A stretch of 23,581 bases of DNA, from the NCBI GenBank assembly GCA_945901215.1, contig CAMDKE010000003.1:1-23581 (forward strand), given 5' to 3'. Below are positions 1 through 9,175 of this stretch, in pieces. The position numbers and the translations under genes were made by a program. Below the pieces are notes generated by a model. That model was not told the DNA's origin and ran no database searches. It saw only the letters and a list, made by a program, of their open reading frames with translations. How positions within the stretch are numbered: position 1 is the first letter of the stretch; each line of letters opens with the position of its first letter. This DNA comes from Comamonas sp. lk. GTDB taxonomy: Bacteria > Pseudomonadota > Gammaproteobacteria > Burkholderiales > Burkholderiaceae_C.

Positions 1-142
1 TGCTGTCGGGCGCGCCCAGCCAGTGCACACGCCAGCCCTGCTCGCGCAGCGCCTGCGCCACAGCCAGGCCGGGGAAGATGTGCCCGCCCGTGCCTCCGGC
101 CATAACCAAGGCCGTGCGGGTGGCGGCCATCTTGGTGCTCAT
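1..142 (-). CDS. murG: MurG N-terminus (UDP-GlcNAc transferase), partial at window edge
   Basis: MurG adds N-acetylglucosamine from UDP-GlcNAc to lipid I on the cytoplasmic face of the inner membrane, making lipid II. Only the first 47 codons are present; the gene runs off the left edge. The visible part carries the family's N-terminal glycine-rich loop, GGTGGH at residues 16-21, followed by IFPGLAVA, which is diagnostic for MurG. I chose the ATG at 140-142 because it overlaps the ftsW stop as ATGA, the arrangement used repeatedly in this cluster. An in-frame ATG at 128-130 (residue 5) is an alternative. Its position after ftsW matches the canonical dcw order. Family identity is secure; completeness cannot be judged. 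Confidence 0.93.
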   Translation of the reverse strand, partial: MSTKMAATRTALVMAGGTGGHIFPGLAVAQALREQGWRVHWLGAPDS

Positions 143-1392
143 GCGCGGCCCCCTTGCATCATCTGGCGGTTTTCATAGTCAATGCGCAGCACCAGGGCCA
201 GCGCGACCAGGTTGACCAAAATAGCCGAGCCGCCGTAGCTCATGAGTGGCAGCGTCAAGCCCTTGGTGGGCAGCGCGCCCAGGTTCACGCCCATGTTGAT
301 AAAGGCCTGAAAACCCATCCAGATACCCACGCCCTGGGCCACAAGACCGGCAAATACGCGGTCCAGCGCCACGGCTTGGCGACCGATGTGCATGATGCGC
401 CGCGTCATCCACAAAAACAGGCCCAGCAGCAGGAGCACGCCCACCAGGCCAAATTCTTCGCCAATCACGGCCAGCAAAAAGTCGGTGTGCGCTTCGGGTA
501 GCCAGTGCAGTTTTTCGACGCTGCCACCCAGGCCGACGCCAAAGATTTCGCCACGCCCAATGGCGATCAGCGAGTGCGTGAGTTGGTAGCCCTTGCCCAG
601 CGCGTTGTGCTCGGTCCAGGGGTCCAGGTAGGCAAAAATGCGCGCGCGGCGGTAGTCGTTGAACGCAATCATCATCGCGAACGCACCTACCAGCACGCTT
701 GAGATCAAAAAGAACATGCGGGCGTTGACGCCGCCCAGAAACAAAATGCCCATGGCGATGACCGCAATCACCATAAAGGCGCCCATATCGGGTTCGGCCA
801 ACAGCAAGGTGCCCATGATGCCCACGGCAGCGGCCATGGGCCAGACGGCCTTGAGGAAGTCCTCTTTGAGGTCCATCTTGCGCACCATATAGCCCGAGGC
901 ATACACGACCGCAGAAAACTTGGCCAACTCCGAGGGCTGAAAGCTGATCACACCAAGGGATATCCAGCGCCGCGCGCCATTGACTCCTTTGCCGATGAAG
1001 GGCAGGAGAACCGCCACCAACAGTGCCAGCGAGACGATAAACAAGAGCGGAGCGATGCGCTCCCAGGTTTCCACCGGAACCTGGAACGCGATGACCGCCA
1101 CCACCACAGCCAGGGCAATGGCAAAAAGATGGCGCACCAGAAAATAGTTGTGCGTGTAGTTGGAGAAGCGCGGGTTGTCCGGCATGGCGATGGTGGCCGA
1201 GTACACCATCACCGTGCCCCAGACCACCAACAACGAGACCACCGCCACCAAACCCTGGTCAAACGATCGCAAGGGCTCCACCCGGGACGCACTGCTATAG
1301 CTTGTGCGCCGCCCCAACTGCACCGGCAGCGCATCAATGGCGGGCGTTGGCGACTTCAACCAACGGGCGAAGAAGGCGGCCACGGCGCTCAT
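139..1392 (-). CDS. ftsW: FtsW, septal peptidoglycan polymerase (SEDS family)
   Basis: FtsW is the SEDS-family glycosyltransferase that polymerises lipid II at the division septum together with FtsI. The 417-residue product is polytopic, with about ten hydrophobic segments after a cytoplasmic N-terminus of some 45 residues. Visible SEDS signatures include NGARRWI, QPSELAKF, AEPDMG, GKGYQLTHSLIAIGRG, the PEAHTDFL loop holding the conserved catalytic Asp, and a C-terminal NMGVNLGALPTKGLTLP stretch. I placed the start at the ATG (1390-1392) that overlaps the murD stop by ATGA. An upstream in-frame extension to 1449 reads through murD and is Arg-rich, so I rejected it. RodA is the alternative SEDS protein, but the position between murD and murG settles ftsW. 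Confidence 0.96.
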   Translation of the reverse strand: MSAVAAFFARWLKSPTPAIDALPVQLGRRTSYSSASRVEPLRSFDQGLVAVVSLLVVWGTVMVYSATIAMPDNPRFSNYTHNYFLVRHLFAIALAVVVAVIAFQVPVETWERIAPLLFIVSLALLVAVLLPFIGKGVNGARRWISLGVISFQPSELAKFSAVVYASGYMVRKMDLKEDFLKAVWPMAAAVGIMGTLLLAEPDMGAFMVIAVIAMGILFLGGVNARMFFLISSVLVGAFAMMIAFNDYRRARIFAYLDPWTEHNALGKGYQLTHSLIAIGRGEIFGVGLGGSVEKLHWLPEAHTDFLLAVIGEEFGLVGVLLLLGLFLWMTRRIMHIGRQAVALDRVFAGLVAQGVGIWMGFQAFINMGVNLGALPTKGLTLPLMSYGGSAILVNLVALALVLRIDYENRQMMQGGRA

Positions 1393-2921
1393 GCGACCCA
1401 CTCCAGCTCGTTGCCGTGGGCAAGCGCCCGGGCGCGTACCGCGTCGCAAAACACCTGGGCGCGGTGCGCGTAGTCCCGAAACATGTCCAAGCTGGCGCAG
1501 GCCGGAGACATCAGCACGGCGTCCCCGGTGCGGGCGCTGGCGCTGGCGAACTCCACCGCTGCTTCCATCGAATCGGCCATGGCCTGGGGCACGCCCGTGC
1601 CATCGAGCGCCTGGCCGACCAAGGCCGCGTCGCGGCCGATCAGCACCACCGCGCGAGCAAAGCGGCGCACCGGGTCGGCCAGCGGGCCAAAGTCCTGTCC
1701 CTTGCCTTGGCCTCCCAGGATAACTACCAACTTGCGCTCCAGGCCCAGACTGCCCAATGCGGCCACGGTGGCGCCCACATTGGTTCCTTTGCTGTCGTCA
1801 AAGTACTCCACGCCATCGAGCATGCCGATCGACTGCAGGCGATGCGGCTCACCCGCAAAGTCCCGTAGCCCGTACAGCAGGGGCCCGATGGCACACCCGG
1901 CCGAGGTGGCCAAAGCCAGCGCCGCCAGCGCGTTGCAAGCATTGTGTCGACCGCGGATGCGCAAGGCGTCGGCTGGCATCAGGCGTTGGATATGCAGCTC
2001 TTGGGTCTCTGCCTTGCGGCCTTTTTTTAGGGTTTCGTCGGCGGGCATGGCGCGCACCAGCCACACCATGCCCTTGGTCTGTTCGAGTCCGTAGTCACCG
2101 GCGCGGCTGGGGGCTTGCGCGCCAAAGCAGATGTGCTCGCGCGCCTGGAGGCCCTGCTTGGTGCGCACCGGCGCGGGCAGCATGGCCATCACGGCCTCAT
2201 CGTCTTGGTTCAAGACCATCAGCGTGTTTTTGCCAAAAATTTGGGCCTTGCAGCGGGCGTAATCGGCCATGTCCGGGTGCCAGTCCAAATGGTCTTGGCT
2301 CAGGTTCAGCACTACCGCTGCCGTGGGCTCAAAGCCTTGGGCGTAGTGCAGCTGAAAGCTTGACAACTCCAGCACCCAGACCTGCGGCAGGGTTTGGGTG
2401 TCGATGGCGTGGGCCAGGGTGTCGAGCAGGGTCGGGCCGATATTGCCGGCCACGGCCACGGTTTTGCCCGCACGCCGTACCAGTGCACCAGTGAGCGACG
2501 TCACTGTTGTTTTGCCGTTGGTTCCGGTCACGGCGATCACCTGGGGTGCGTCAGGCGCGGGTTCGCCAGGCGTTTGCAATTGCAAGTCCAGTAAGGCCTG
2601 GGCAAAAAGCGTGATTTCGCTGCCCACCGCAATTCCACGCTGCAGCGCGGCGTCCACCACGGGTTGCACCTGTGCTGGGGACAGACCGGGGCTTATGAAG
2701 ACGGCCTGGGCGCCGGTCTCATCCAAAACCTCAGCGCGCAGGTTGCTGTGCAGCAAGCACACAGCGGGCACCAGCTGCGCCAGCGCGTCGGCCTGGGGTG
2801 GAGTGGCGCGGGTGTCTAGGACAGTGACGTGCGCGCCTTGGCGGTTACACCAGCGTGCCATAGCCAGGCCGGACGCACCCAGGCCCAGCACCAGCACTTT
2901 GTGACCGTGAAGCGTTTGCAT
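1389..2921 (-). CDS. murD: MurD, UDP-MurNAc-L-alanine--D-glutamate ligase
   Basis: This cytoplasmic ATP-dependent ligase adds D-glutamate to UDP-MurNAc-L-Ala. The N-terminal Rossmann-like domain begins VLVLGLGASGLA (residues 9-20), the Mur-ligase P-loop is GTNGKTT at 133-139, and the C-terminal domain shows YFDDSKGTNVGAT and the ILGGQGKGQDF segment. At 510 residues it is about 70 longer than the E. coli enzyme. The extra length includes a charged insert in the central domain (around KKGRKAETQ), which I believe is common in Burkholderiales but have not checked. The chosen ATG (2919-2921) lies 2 bases after the mraY stop. An upstream extension of 20 residues would run into mraY and lacks family similarity. 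The gene overlaps ftsW by 4 bases. Confidence 0.95.
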   Translation of the reverse strand: MQTLHGHKVLVLGLGASGLAMARWCNRQGAHVTVLDTRATPPQADALAQLVPAVCLLHSNLRAEVLDETGAQAVFISPGLSPAQVQPVVDAALQRGIAVGSEITLFAQALLDLQLQTPGEPAPDAPQVIAVTGTNGKTTVTSLTGALVRRAGKTVAVAGNIGPTLLDTLAHAIDTQTLPQVWVLELSSFQLHYAQGFEPTAAVVLNLSQDHLDWHPDMADYARCKAQIFGKNTLMVLNQDDEAVMAMLPAPVRTKQGLQAREHICFGAQAPSRAGDYGLEQTKGMVWLVRAMPADETLKKGRKAETQELHIQRLMPADALRIRGRHNACNALAALALATSAGCAIGPLLYGLRDFAGEPHRLQSIGMLDGVEYFDDSKGTNVGATVAALGSLGLERKLVVILGGQGKGQDFGPLADPVRRFARAVVLIGRDAALVGQALDGTGVPQAMADSMEAAVEFASASARTGDAVLMSPACASLDMFRDYAHRAQVFCDAVRARALAHGNELEWVA

Positions 2922-2923
2922 GG

Positions 2924-4102
2924 CTACCGCAGCTTCAGGGTCGACAGGCCCAGCAGGCACAACAGCATAGTGACGATCCAAAAGCGCACTACGACCTGCG
3001 TTTCCTTCCAGCCCCGCTTCTCAAAATGATGGTGCAGGGGCGCCATCATGAAAAGACGACGGCCCACACCATATTTTCTGCGGGTGTACTTGAAGTACAT
3101 CACCTGCAGCATGACCGATACGGCTTCTGCAACGAACACGCCGCCCATGATGGCCAGCACAATCTCCTGGCGCACGATCACGGCCACTGTGCCCAGCGCG
3201 GCGCCCAAGGCCAGCGCACCTACATCACCCATAAAGACCTGCGCCGGGTGGGTGTTAAACCATAAAAACGCCAAGCCGGCCCCGGCAATTGCCGAGCAAA
3301 AAATCAGCAGTTCACCTGCGCCTGGGATGTGCGGCAAAAACAGGTAGCGCGAAAACACCACGCTGCCGGTGACGTAGGCAAACACGCCCAGCGCCGAGCC
3401 CACCATCACTACCGGCATGATGGCCAGGCCGTCCAGGCCGTCGGTCAGGTTCACCGCGTTGCTCGAGCCTACGATCACCAGGTAGGTCAGCACCACAAAA
3501 CCCAGCACGCCCAGGGGGTAGCTGATCTCTTTGATGAAGGGCAAGAGCAAACCGGCCTTGGGCGGCAGGTTCACATCAAAGCCCGAACGCACCCAGTTGA
3601 AAAACAGCTCCAGCACGCGCGCATTGGAGATCTCGGAAATGCTAAACACCAAGTACAGCGCGGCCAGAACGCCGATAAGCGATTGCCAAAAGTACTTTTC
3701 GCGCGAACGCATACCCTCGGGGTCTTTGTTGACCACCTTGCGCCAATCATCGACCCAGCCAATGGCGCCAAAGCCCAGCGTTACGGCCAGCACGATCCAG
3801 ATAAAGCGGTTACTCCAGTCGGCCCAGAGCAGCGTGGCGCTGGTAATGGAAATCAAAATCAGCAAACCGCCCATGGTGGGGGTTCCGCTTTTGACCAGGT
3901 GCGACTCCATGGCGTAGCCGCGTATGGGCTGACCGATCTTTAATGCTGTAAGGTGGCGAATCACCGCCGGGCCCGCAGCCAGACCAATCAGCAGCGCGGT
4001 CAGCGCAGCCATCACACCGCGAAAAGTCAGGTATTGGAAGACGCGCAAATAGCCCAGTTCCGGGTACAGGCCCTGCAACCATTGCGCCAGGTTTAGCAGC
4101 AT
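2924..4102 (-). CDS. mraY: MraY, phospho-MurNAc-pentapeptide translocase
   Basis: MraY is the integral membrane enzyme that transfers phospho-MurNAc-pentapeptide to undecaprenyl phosphate, giving lipid I. The 392-residue protein has about ten membrane segments. Catalytic signatures are visible: the aspartate pair in WVDDW (118-119), NLTDGLDG (218-225), the MGDVGALALG motif, and the C-terminal HHHFEKRGW. It is about 30 residues longer than E. coli MraY, mostly in a periplasmic loop near RSGFDVNLPPKAG. The ATG at 4100-4102 follows a G-rich stretch that could act as ribosome binding site. The 21-base gap to murF is the only sizeable gap inside the cluster. Confidence 0.97.
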   Translation of the reverse strand: MLLNLAQWLQGLYPELGYLRVFQYLTFRGVMAALTALLIGLAAGPAVIRHLTALKIGQPIRGYAMESHLVKSGTPTMGGLLILISITSATLLWADWSNRFIWIVLAVTLGFGAIGWVDDWRKVVNKDPEGMRSREKYFWQSLIGVLAALYLVFSISEISNARVLELFFNWVRSGFDVNLPPKAGLLLPFIKEISYPLGVLGFVVLTYLVIVGSSNAVNLTDGLDGLAIMPVVMVGSALGVFAYVTGSVVFSRYLFLPHIPGAGELLIFCSAIAGAGLAFLWFNTHPAQVFMGDVGALALGAALGTVAVIVRQEIVLAIMGGVFVAEAVSVMLQVMYFKYTRRKYGVGRRLFMMAPLHHHFEKRGWKETQVVVRFWIVTMLLCLLGLSTLKLR

Positions 4103-4123
4103 GCAACCCCCCCTGTGAATCGC

Positions 4124-5611
4124 TTAATGCGCATGGCTTAACTCCGGTGTGCTGGCGGTGGATGCGGGCTGCGCCAGGGCTTGCAGTGCCGCGATGGCGC
4201 GCTCCATGCGCATAAAGCGTGAGCCCTTGACCAAAATGCTGTTGACGCCTGGTACGCAAGCAGCCAGGGCGGCGCACAGCGCATCCGTGTCGGCGTGGTG
4301 CTGCGCCATGCCTGGCCCCTGGGCAAAAGCGGCCACGGTGGATTGGCTTAGGTCACCGGTAGCCAGCAGCTGCTCGATGCCGCGCTCGCGCGCATAGCTG
4401 CCCGCTTCTGCGTGAAAGTGGGTACCCTGCTGTCCGACTTCGCCCATGTCCCCCAGCACCAACAAGCGCGGTGCGGGCAAGGCGGCGAGTACGTCGATGG
4501 CCGCGCGCACCGAGTCGGGGTTGGCGTTGTAACTGTCGTCCACCACCGTCAGGGTGCGCCCGGCCAGTGTCAGCGAAAGTGCACGCGAGCGTCCTTTGAC
4601 CGGGACAAAGGCCGATAAGCCCTGTTCAATGGCCTGTGCGGGTACGCCAGCAGCCCAGGCGCAGGCAGCAGCGGCCCAGGAGTTGCGCACATTGTGCTGA
4701 CCAGCAACGGCCAGGCGGTAGCGTAATGCGGTGGTGTGCCCTGCCACATGGGCGCTTGCGTGCACCGCCCAAGCGCCGTCGCTCCAATGGGCGGACATTC
4801 CGAATACGCCATCACCGGCCACGGGGGTTACCGCAAAGCCCAGCGTGCGCTGCGCACCCGATTGGACGCGCCAAGCCGCGCTGTAGGGGTCATCCAAGGG
4901 GAAAACGGCACACCCATTGGGCGCTAATGCGCCCAGGACGGCACCGTTTTCGGCTGCTACGGCGTCCACCGTGTGCATAAATTCCAGGTGCTCTCGCTGC
5001 GCGTTATTCACCAGGGCCACGGTGGCCTGGGCCATGGCGGCCAAGTTGGCAATTTCCCCTGGATGGTTCATGCCCAGCTCGACTACGGCAATGCGGTGCT
5101 CAGGGCGTAGGCGCAATAGCGTCAGCGGCACACCGATGTCGTTGTTCAGGTTGCCTTGCGTGGCCAAAGCGGCGCCGTCACCGACGAAGGCGCGCAAAAT
5201 CGAGGCCAGCATTTGCGTGACCGTGGTTTTGCCATTGCTGCCGGTTACCGCAATCAGGGGCAGCTTAAATTGCCCGCGCCACGCCCGTGCCAATTGTCCT
5301 AAAGCGGCCTTTGTGTCTGGCACTTCGATGCGCGGCAGACCGGCGGGCAGCAAGGCGTCCGGCAGACCGCTGCGACAGACGACGGCGGCCGCACCTTGGG
5401 CCTGGGCTTGGTGCAGCAAGGCGTTGGCGTCGAAAGTTTCGCCGTGCAAGGCGATAAACAAGTCGCCTTGCGTGATGCTGCGGGTGTCGGTGTGCACGCG
5501 CGTGATGGGCGTGCTTTCATCCCCATGCACCGCCTGTGGCAGGCTTGCAGCGTGGCCGCTGTGGGCCAACCACTGGGCAACTTGGCCCACCGTCATCAGG
5601 CTGGTGCTCAT
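4124..5611 (-). CDS. murF: MurF, UDP-MurNAc-tripeptide--D-Ala-D-Ala ligase
   Basis: MurF completes the cytoplasmic stem peptide by adding D-Ala-D-Ala to UDP-MurNAc-tripeptide. The 495-residue protein shows the MurF-type N-terminal domain (HTDTRSITQGDLFIAL), the Mur-ligase P-loop TGSNGKTT at 123-130, the central ELGMNHPGEI motif typical of MurF, DDSYNANPDS in the C-terminal part and LGDMGEVG. The ATG at 5609-5611 overlaps the murE stop as ATGA, which fixes the start. The last residues (after LQALAQP) form a short Ala/Ser/Thr-rich tail that is probably disordered. Length is somewhat above E. coli MurF. Confidence 0.96.
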   Translation of the reverse strand: MSTSLMTVGQVAQWLAHSGHAASLPQAVHGDESTPITRVHTDTRSITQGDLFIALHGETFDANALLHQAQAQGAAAVVCRSGLPDALLPAGLPRIEVPDTKAALGQLARAWRGQFKLPLIAVTGSNGKTTVTQMLASILRAFVGDGAALATQGNLNNDIGVPLTLLRLRPEHRIAVVELGMNHPGEIANLAAMAQATVALVNNAQREHLEFMHTVDAVAAENGAVLGALAPNGCAVFPLDDPYSAAWRVQSGAQRTLGFAVTPVAGDGVFGMSAHWSDGAWAVHASAHVAGHTTALRYRLAVAGQHNVRNSWAAAACAWAAGVPAQAIEQGLSAFVPVKGRSRALSLTLAGRTLTVVDDSYNANPDSVRAAIDVLAALPAPRLLVLGDMGEVGQQGTHFHAEAGSYARERGIEQLLATGDLSQSTVAAFAQGPGMAQHHADTDALCAALAACVPGVNSILVKGSRFMRMERAIAALQALAQPASTASTPELSHAH

Positions 5612-7152
5612 GCGTGTGCCCCCAGGCGCGGGCGTGCTTGCAAGGCCCGCAGGGCGTGATCGCGGTCGGAAAACAGGGTTTTCACGCCGCCGATATCCTG
5701 TGTTGCCTCGTGCCCTTTGCCTGCGACCAAAATCACATCGCTCACAGCCGCCCGGGCAATCGTCTGGGCAATGGCGGCACCCCGGTCGACCTGCACCTCG
5801 GCACTGGGGTGGCCGACCAGGCCCACCAAAATTTGCGAAACAATGGAAGTCGGCTTTTCGCTGCGCGGGTTGTCGCTGGTGAGCACAATCTGGTCGGCCT
5901 TGGCCGCTGCAATCGCGCCCATCAGGGGGCGCTTGCCGGCGTCGCGGTCACCGCCGCAGCCAAATACGCACCACAGTTGTCCGCCGCGCTGCGTTGCTGA
6001 AGGGCGCAGGGCGTCCAGTGTTTGGGCTAAGGCGTCGGGCGTGTGCGCGTAGTCCACCACCACCAGCGGTGCGCCGTCCCCACCCACGCATTCCAAGCGG
6101 CCGGGCACCGGGCGCAGCCCTTCGCACGCGGCCACCGCGTCGGCCAGTTCCATGCCCAAGGCGCGCAGCGTGGCCAGCACGCCCAGCAGGTTGTTGACGT
6201 TGTAGCTGCCCAACACCTGGCTTTGCAGAGCGATGCGGCGCCGGCCTTCGGTCACGTCAAAGCGCAAGCCAGTGGCGGTTTGCGTGATGTTTTGCGCCTG
6301 CAGGCGTGCGCCGCGCAAGGCCGATGTAGTCCACAGGGTGATGCCGGGTTCGTCGCGTGCAAGGGTCTCGGCCAGCGTTGCGCCCTGGTCGTCGTCGATG
6401 TTGATGACTGCGCTGTGCAGGCCAGGCCAGGCAAACAGGCGGCGCTTGGCGTCCCAGTAGGCCTGCATGCTGCCGTGGTAGTCCAGGTGGTCCTGGGTGA
6501 AGTTGGTAAACACGGCCACGCGCACACGCAGGCCGTTCATGCGGCCTTCGTCGATGCCGATAGACGAGGCTTCCAGCGCGCAGGCACGCATGCCCTGTTG
6601 CGCAAACTGGTGCAAGGCGGATTGGAGCGTTATCGCGTCAGGCGTTGTCAGGCCGGTGGGGCGCATGCCGGCCAGCGGGTCGGCGGTGCCTGCAATGGCA
6701 CCGGCCTGGGGTGGCAAGCCCATGCCCAGCGTGCCCACCACGGCGCAAGAGGTGGCGGCGTTGATGTGCGCCCGGTTGAGCGCTTGGGCCAACCACCAGG
6801 CGGTCGATGTTTTGCCATTGGTGCCGGTCACCGCTAAAACGGCAAGGGAATGCGAGGGATGGCCATAAAACGCATCGGCAATCGGGCCGGCGTCGGCTTT
6901 GAGACCGGCATACGCGGCCACGCGCTCATCGTGCAGGTCAAAAGCTTCCAAACCCTGGGCCTCGACCAGGCAAGCAGCGCCACCGCGCTGCAGCGTTTGG
7001 CCCACAAAACTGCGTCCGTCGGACAGTTCCCCGGGTGTGGCCACAAAGCCGTCACCGGCGCGCAGGCTTCGGCTGTCGCTGCACAGCACGCCGGTCACGC
7101 GCGCGCGCAGCCACCGGGCAGCGTGTTCGGGCGTGGTCAGCAGGGTGGCCAC
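5608..7152 (-). CDS. murE: MurE, UDP-MurNAc-L-Ala-D-Glu--meso-DAP ligase
   Basis: MurE adds the third stem-peptide residue. The substrate here is meso-diaminopimelate, inferred from the DNPR motif at residues 427-430, which is diagnostic for DAP-type enzymes as opposed to lysine-type. The P-loop TGTNGKTS is at 109-116 and VAGKGHE lies near the C-terminus. The protein is 514 residues long. The start codon is GTG (7150-7152), whose first base is the last base of the ftsI TAG stop, giving a 1-base overlap. No in-frame ATG lies close downstream that would preserve the N-terminal domain. The 3' end overlaps murF by 4 bases, consistent with translational coupling. Confidence 0.95.
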   Translation of the reverse strand: MATLLTTPEHAARWLRARVTGVLCSDSRSLRAGDGFVATPGELSDGRSFVGQTLQRGGAACLVEAQGLEAFDLHDERVAAYAGLKADAGPIADAFYGHPSHSLAVLAVTGTNGKTSTAWWLAQALNRAHINAATSCAVVGTLGMGLPPQAGAIAGTADPLAGMRPTGLTTPDAITLQSALHQFAQQGMRACALEASSIGIDEGRMNGLRVRVAVFTNFTQDHLDYHGSMQAYWDAKRRLFAWPGLHSAVINIDDDQGATLAETLARDEPGITLWTTSALRGARLQAQNITQTATGLRFDVTEGRRRIALQSQVLGSYNVNNLLGVLATLRALGMELADAVAACEGLRPVPGRLECVGGDGAPLVVVDYAHTPDALAQTLDALRPSATQRGGQLWCVFGCGGDRDAGKRPLMGAIAAAKADQIVLTSDNPRSEKPTSIVSQILVGLVGHPSAEVQVDRGAAIAQTIARAAVSDVILVAGKGHEATQDIGGVKTLFSDRDHALRALQARPRLGAHA

Positions 7153-8894
7153 TAAAAGCTCTCCGTGACGGCTTTGGCCACGATTTGCGGTTGGATGGCG
7201 ATGTCGGGCTGTACGCCCATGACACGCAGGGTTTGCTGCACGGTCTCACTGAACACCGGCGCAGCCACTTCGCCACCATAGTATTTGCCGGCGCTGGGTT
7301 CGTCGAGCATGACGCCCACGATGATGCGGGGCTGCTCGATGGGCGCCATACCGACAAACCAGCTGCGGTATTTGCGATTGCCTTCGCTGCCGTACCCTTT
7401 GCCCATTTGTTTATAGGCTGTGCCGGATTTGCCGCCCACCGAATAACCGGCGGTCTGTGCCTTGGGGGCCGTGCCACCGGGACCTGCAGCCATTTGCAGC
7501 ATCTTGCGCACCTTGGCCGCGGTGTCGGGGCTAAACACGGGTACGCCCACCGCCGGGTCGCTGTTTTTGAGCAGGGTTGCGCGTATCACCTGGCCATCGT
7601 GTGAAAAAACGGTGTAAGAGCGCACCAACTGAAACAGCGAGGCCGACAAGCCGTAGCCATAGGATGCGGTGGCCTGCTCAACAGGGCGCCAGCTCTTGGC
7701 CGGGCGCAGTCGCCCGGAGACTACGCCTGGAAACTCGATCTGGGGCTTTTGGCCAAAGCCCGCGCCCGAGAACGTATCCCACATTTCGCTGGCGGGTAAC
7801 TGCATCGCGATTTTGGTGGTGCCGACGTTGCTCGACTTCTGAATGACTTGCTCCACCGTCATGGCGCCATGCGGGTGCGCGTCGCGGATGGTGGCGCCGG
7901 TAATGGTGACCGAGCCGGGCGCCGTGTCGATGATGGTTGAGGTCTTGACGCGCCCGCTGTCCAAGGCCAGCCCAATGGTGAAGGGCTTCATCACCGAACC
8001 GGGCTCAAAGGTGTCGGTTAGCGCCCGGTTGCGCAGTTGCGCGCCGCTCAGGTTGGTGCGCTTTTCCGGGTTGTAGCTGGGGTAGTTGGCCAGTGCCAGC
8101 ACCTCGCCGGTGCTGGCGTCCATCACCACGATGCTGCCGGCCTGGGCGCGGTTGGCCAGCACCGCATCGCGCAGTTTTTGGTAGGCAAAAAATTGCACCT
8201 TGGTGTCGATGCTGAGTTGCACATCCTGTCCGGCTACGGGCGCGACGGTCTCACCGATTTGTTCCACAGCTTGGCCTAAGCGGTCTTTGATCACGCGACG
8301 CATGCCCGCACGGCCGAGCAAAGTGCTGTTGTACAGAAGCTCGATGCCTTCCTGTCCGTTGTCTTCGACGTTGGTAAAGCCCACGATGTGGGCGGCGGCC
8401 TCACCCTCTGGGTACTGGCGACGGAACTCGGTGCGTTGGTAGATGCCTTTGAGGTTCAGGTCGGCGATTTCTTTGGCGTGATCGGGTTCTATCTGGCGCT
8501 TGAGCCAGACAAAGCTTTTGTCCTCGTCGGCCAATTTCTTGTTCAGTTCTGCCAGCTCGATGCCCAAGAGTTTGGCCAGGTTCTGGCGCTGGCTGGAGTC
8601 CAATTCCACATCTTCGGGAATCGCCCAGATGCTGGGTGCGGGTACGCTGGAGGCCAAAATCAAACCATTGCGGTCCAAGATGCGTCCCCGGTTGGCCGGC
8701 AGCGGCAGCGTTCGGTTAAAGCGCACCTCACCTTGGTGCTGGAAGAAGTCGTTGTTAAACACCTGGATAAAGGCCGCACGCGCGCCCAGGCCGACAAAAC
8801 CCAGCGCAATGGCGGCCACCACCAACTTGCTGCGCCAGACCGGTGTCTTGCTGGTCAGCAATGGGCTGGCGGTGTAGCGGATGCTGCGGCTCAT
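7152..8894 (-). CDS. ftsI: FtsI (PBP3), septal peptidoglycan transpeptidase
   Basis: FtsI is the class B penicillin-binding protein that cross-links septal peptidoglycan in the periplasm. The 580-residue protein has a short cytoplasmic tail, one membrane anchor (about 22-45), a pedestal domain beginning with the NRGRILDRNG motif, and the transpeptidase domain. The three penicillin-binding signatures are intact: SVMK with the nucleophilic serine at 300, SSN at 354-356 and KSGT at 489-492. The ATG at 8892-8894 overlaps the ftsL stop as ATGA, and the 3' end overlaps murE by 1 base. Position and motifs favour FtsI over the elongation paralogue MrdA. Confidence 0.96.
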   Translation of the reverse strand: MSRSIRYTASPLLTSKTPVWRSKLVVAAIALGFVGLGARAAFIQVFNNDFFQHQGEVRFNRTLPLPANRGRILDRNGLILASSVPAPSIWAIPEDVELDSSQRQNLAKLLGIELAELNKKLADEDKSFVWLKRQIEPDHAKEIADLNLKGIYQRTEFRRQYPEGEAAAHIVGFTNVEDNGQEGIELLYNSTLLGRAGMRRVIKDRLGQAVEQIGETVAPVAGQDVQLSIDTKVQFFAYQKLRDAVLANRAQAGSIVVMDASTGEVLALANYPSYNPEKRTNLSGAQLRNRALTDTFEPGSVMKPFTIGLALDSGRVKTSTIIDTAPGSVTITGATIRDAHPHGAMTVEQVIQKSSNVGTTKIAMQLPASEMWDTFSGAGFGQKPQIEFPGVVSGRLRPAKSWRPVEQATASYGYGLSASLFQLVRSYTVFSHDGQVIRATLLKNSDPAVGVPVFSPDTAAKVRKMLQMAAGPGGTAPKAQTAGYSVGGKSGTAYKQMGKGYGSEGNRKYRSWFVGMAPIEQPRIIVGVMLDEPSAGKYYGGEVAAPVFSETVQQTLRVMGVQPDIAIQPQIVAKAVTESF

Positions 8895-9175
8895 GGTTGT
8901 TGCGGGGCCGCTTCGCTGCTGCCCAGGTACATGGTGATACCGGGCGAAACTTGGCGCATTTGCAGTTTTTCGCGCGCCAGGCGCTCAACCCGCGCGGGTG
9001 TGGCCTGGCTGCGTTTTTCGACCTGCAAGCGCTCGTACTCGGTGCTGAGTCGGCGGGCCTCGCGCTGGTTTCGCTCGAGCTCGGTGAACAGGCGGCGCGA
9101 TTCATATTGCACGCTTACCAGGTACATCGCGCTGGCCAAGATGGCCAGCACCAGCAGCACATTGACACGGGTCAT
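8891..9175 (-). CDS. ftsL: FtsL, cell division protein
   Basis: FtsL is a small bitopic divisome protein that works with FtsB and FtsQ to control FtsWI. The 94-residue product has a membrane segment at about 5-22 and then a charged periplasmic region with heptad-like spacing (around ELERNQREARRLSTEYERLQVEK), consistent with the family's coiled coil. FtsL is poorly conserved in sequence, so the call rests on size, topology and its place between rsmH and ftsI. Both ends are ATGA overlaps (9172-9175 with rsmH, 8891-8894 with ftsI), which fixes the start. Confidence 0.93.
   Translation of the reverse strand: MTRVNVLLVLAILASAMYLVSVQYESRRLFTELERNQREARRLSTEYERLQVEKRSQATPARVERLAREKLQMRQVSPGITMYLGSSEAAPQQP

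Noticed and set aside
4917..5882. Plus-strand open frame of 321 codons across murF and murE
   Set aside because: It spans the junction of two well-supported minus-strand genes and has no domain features.
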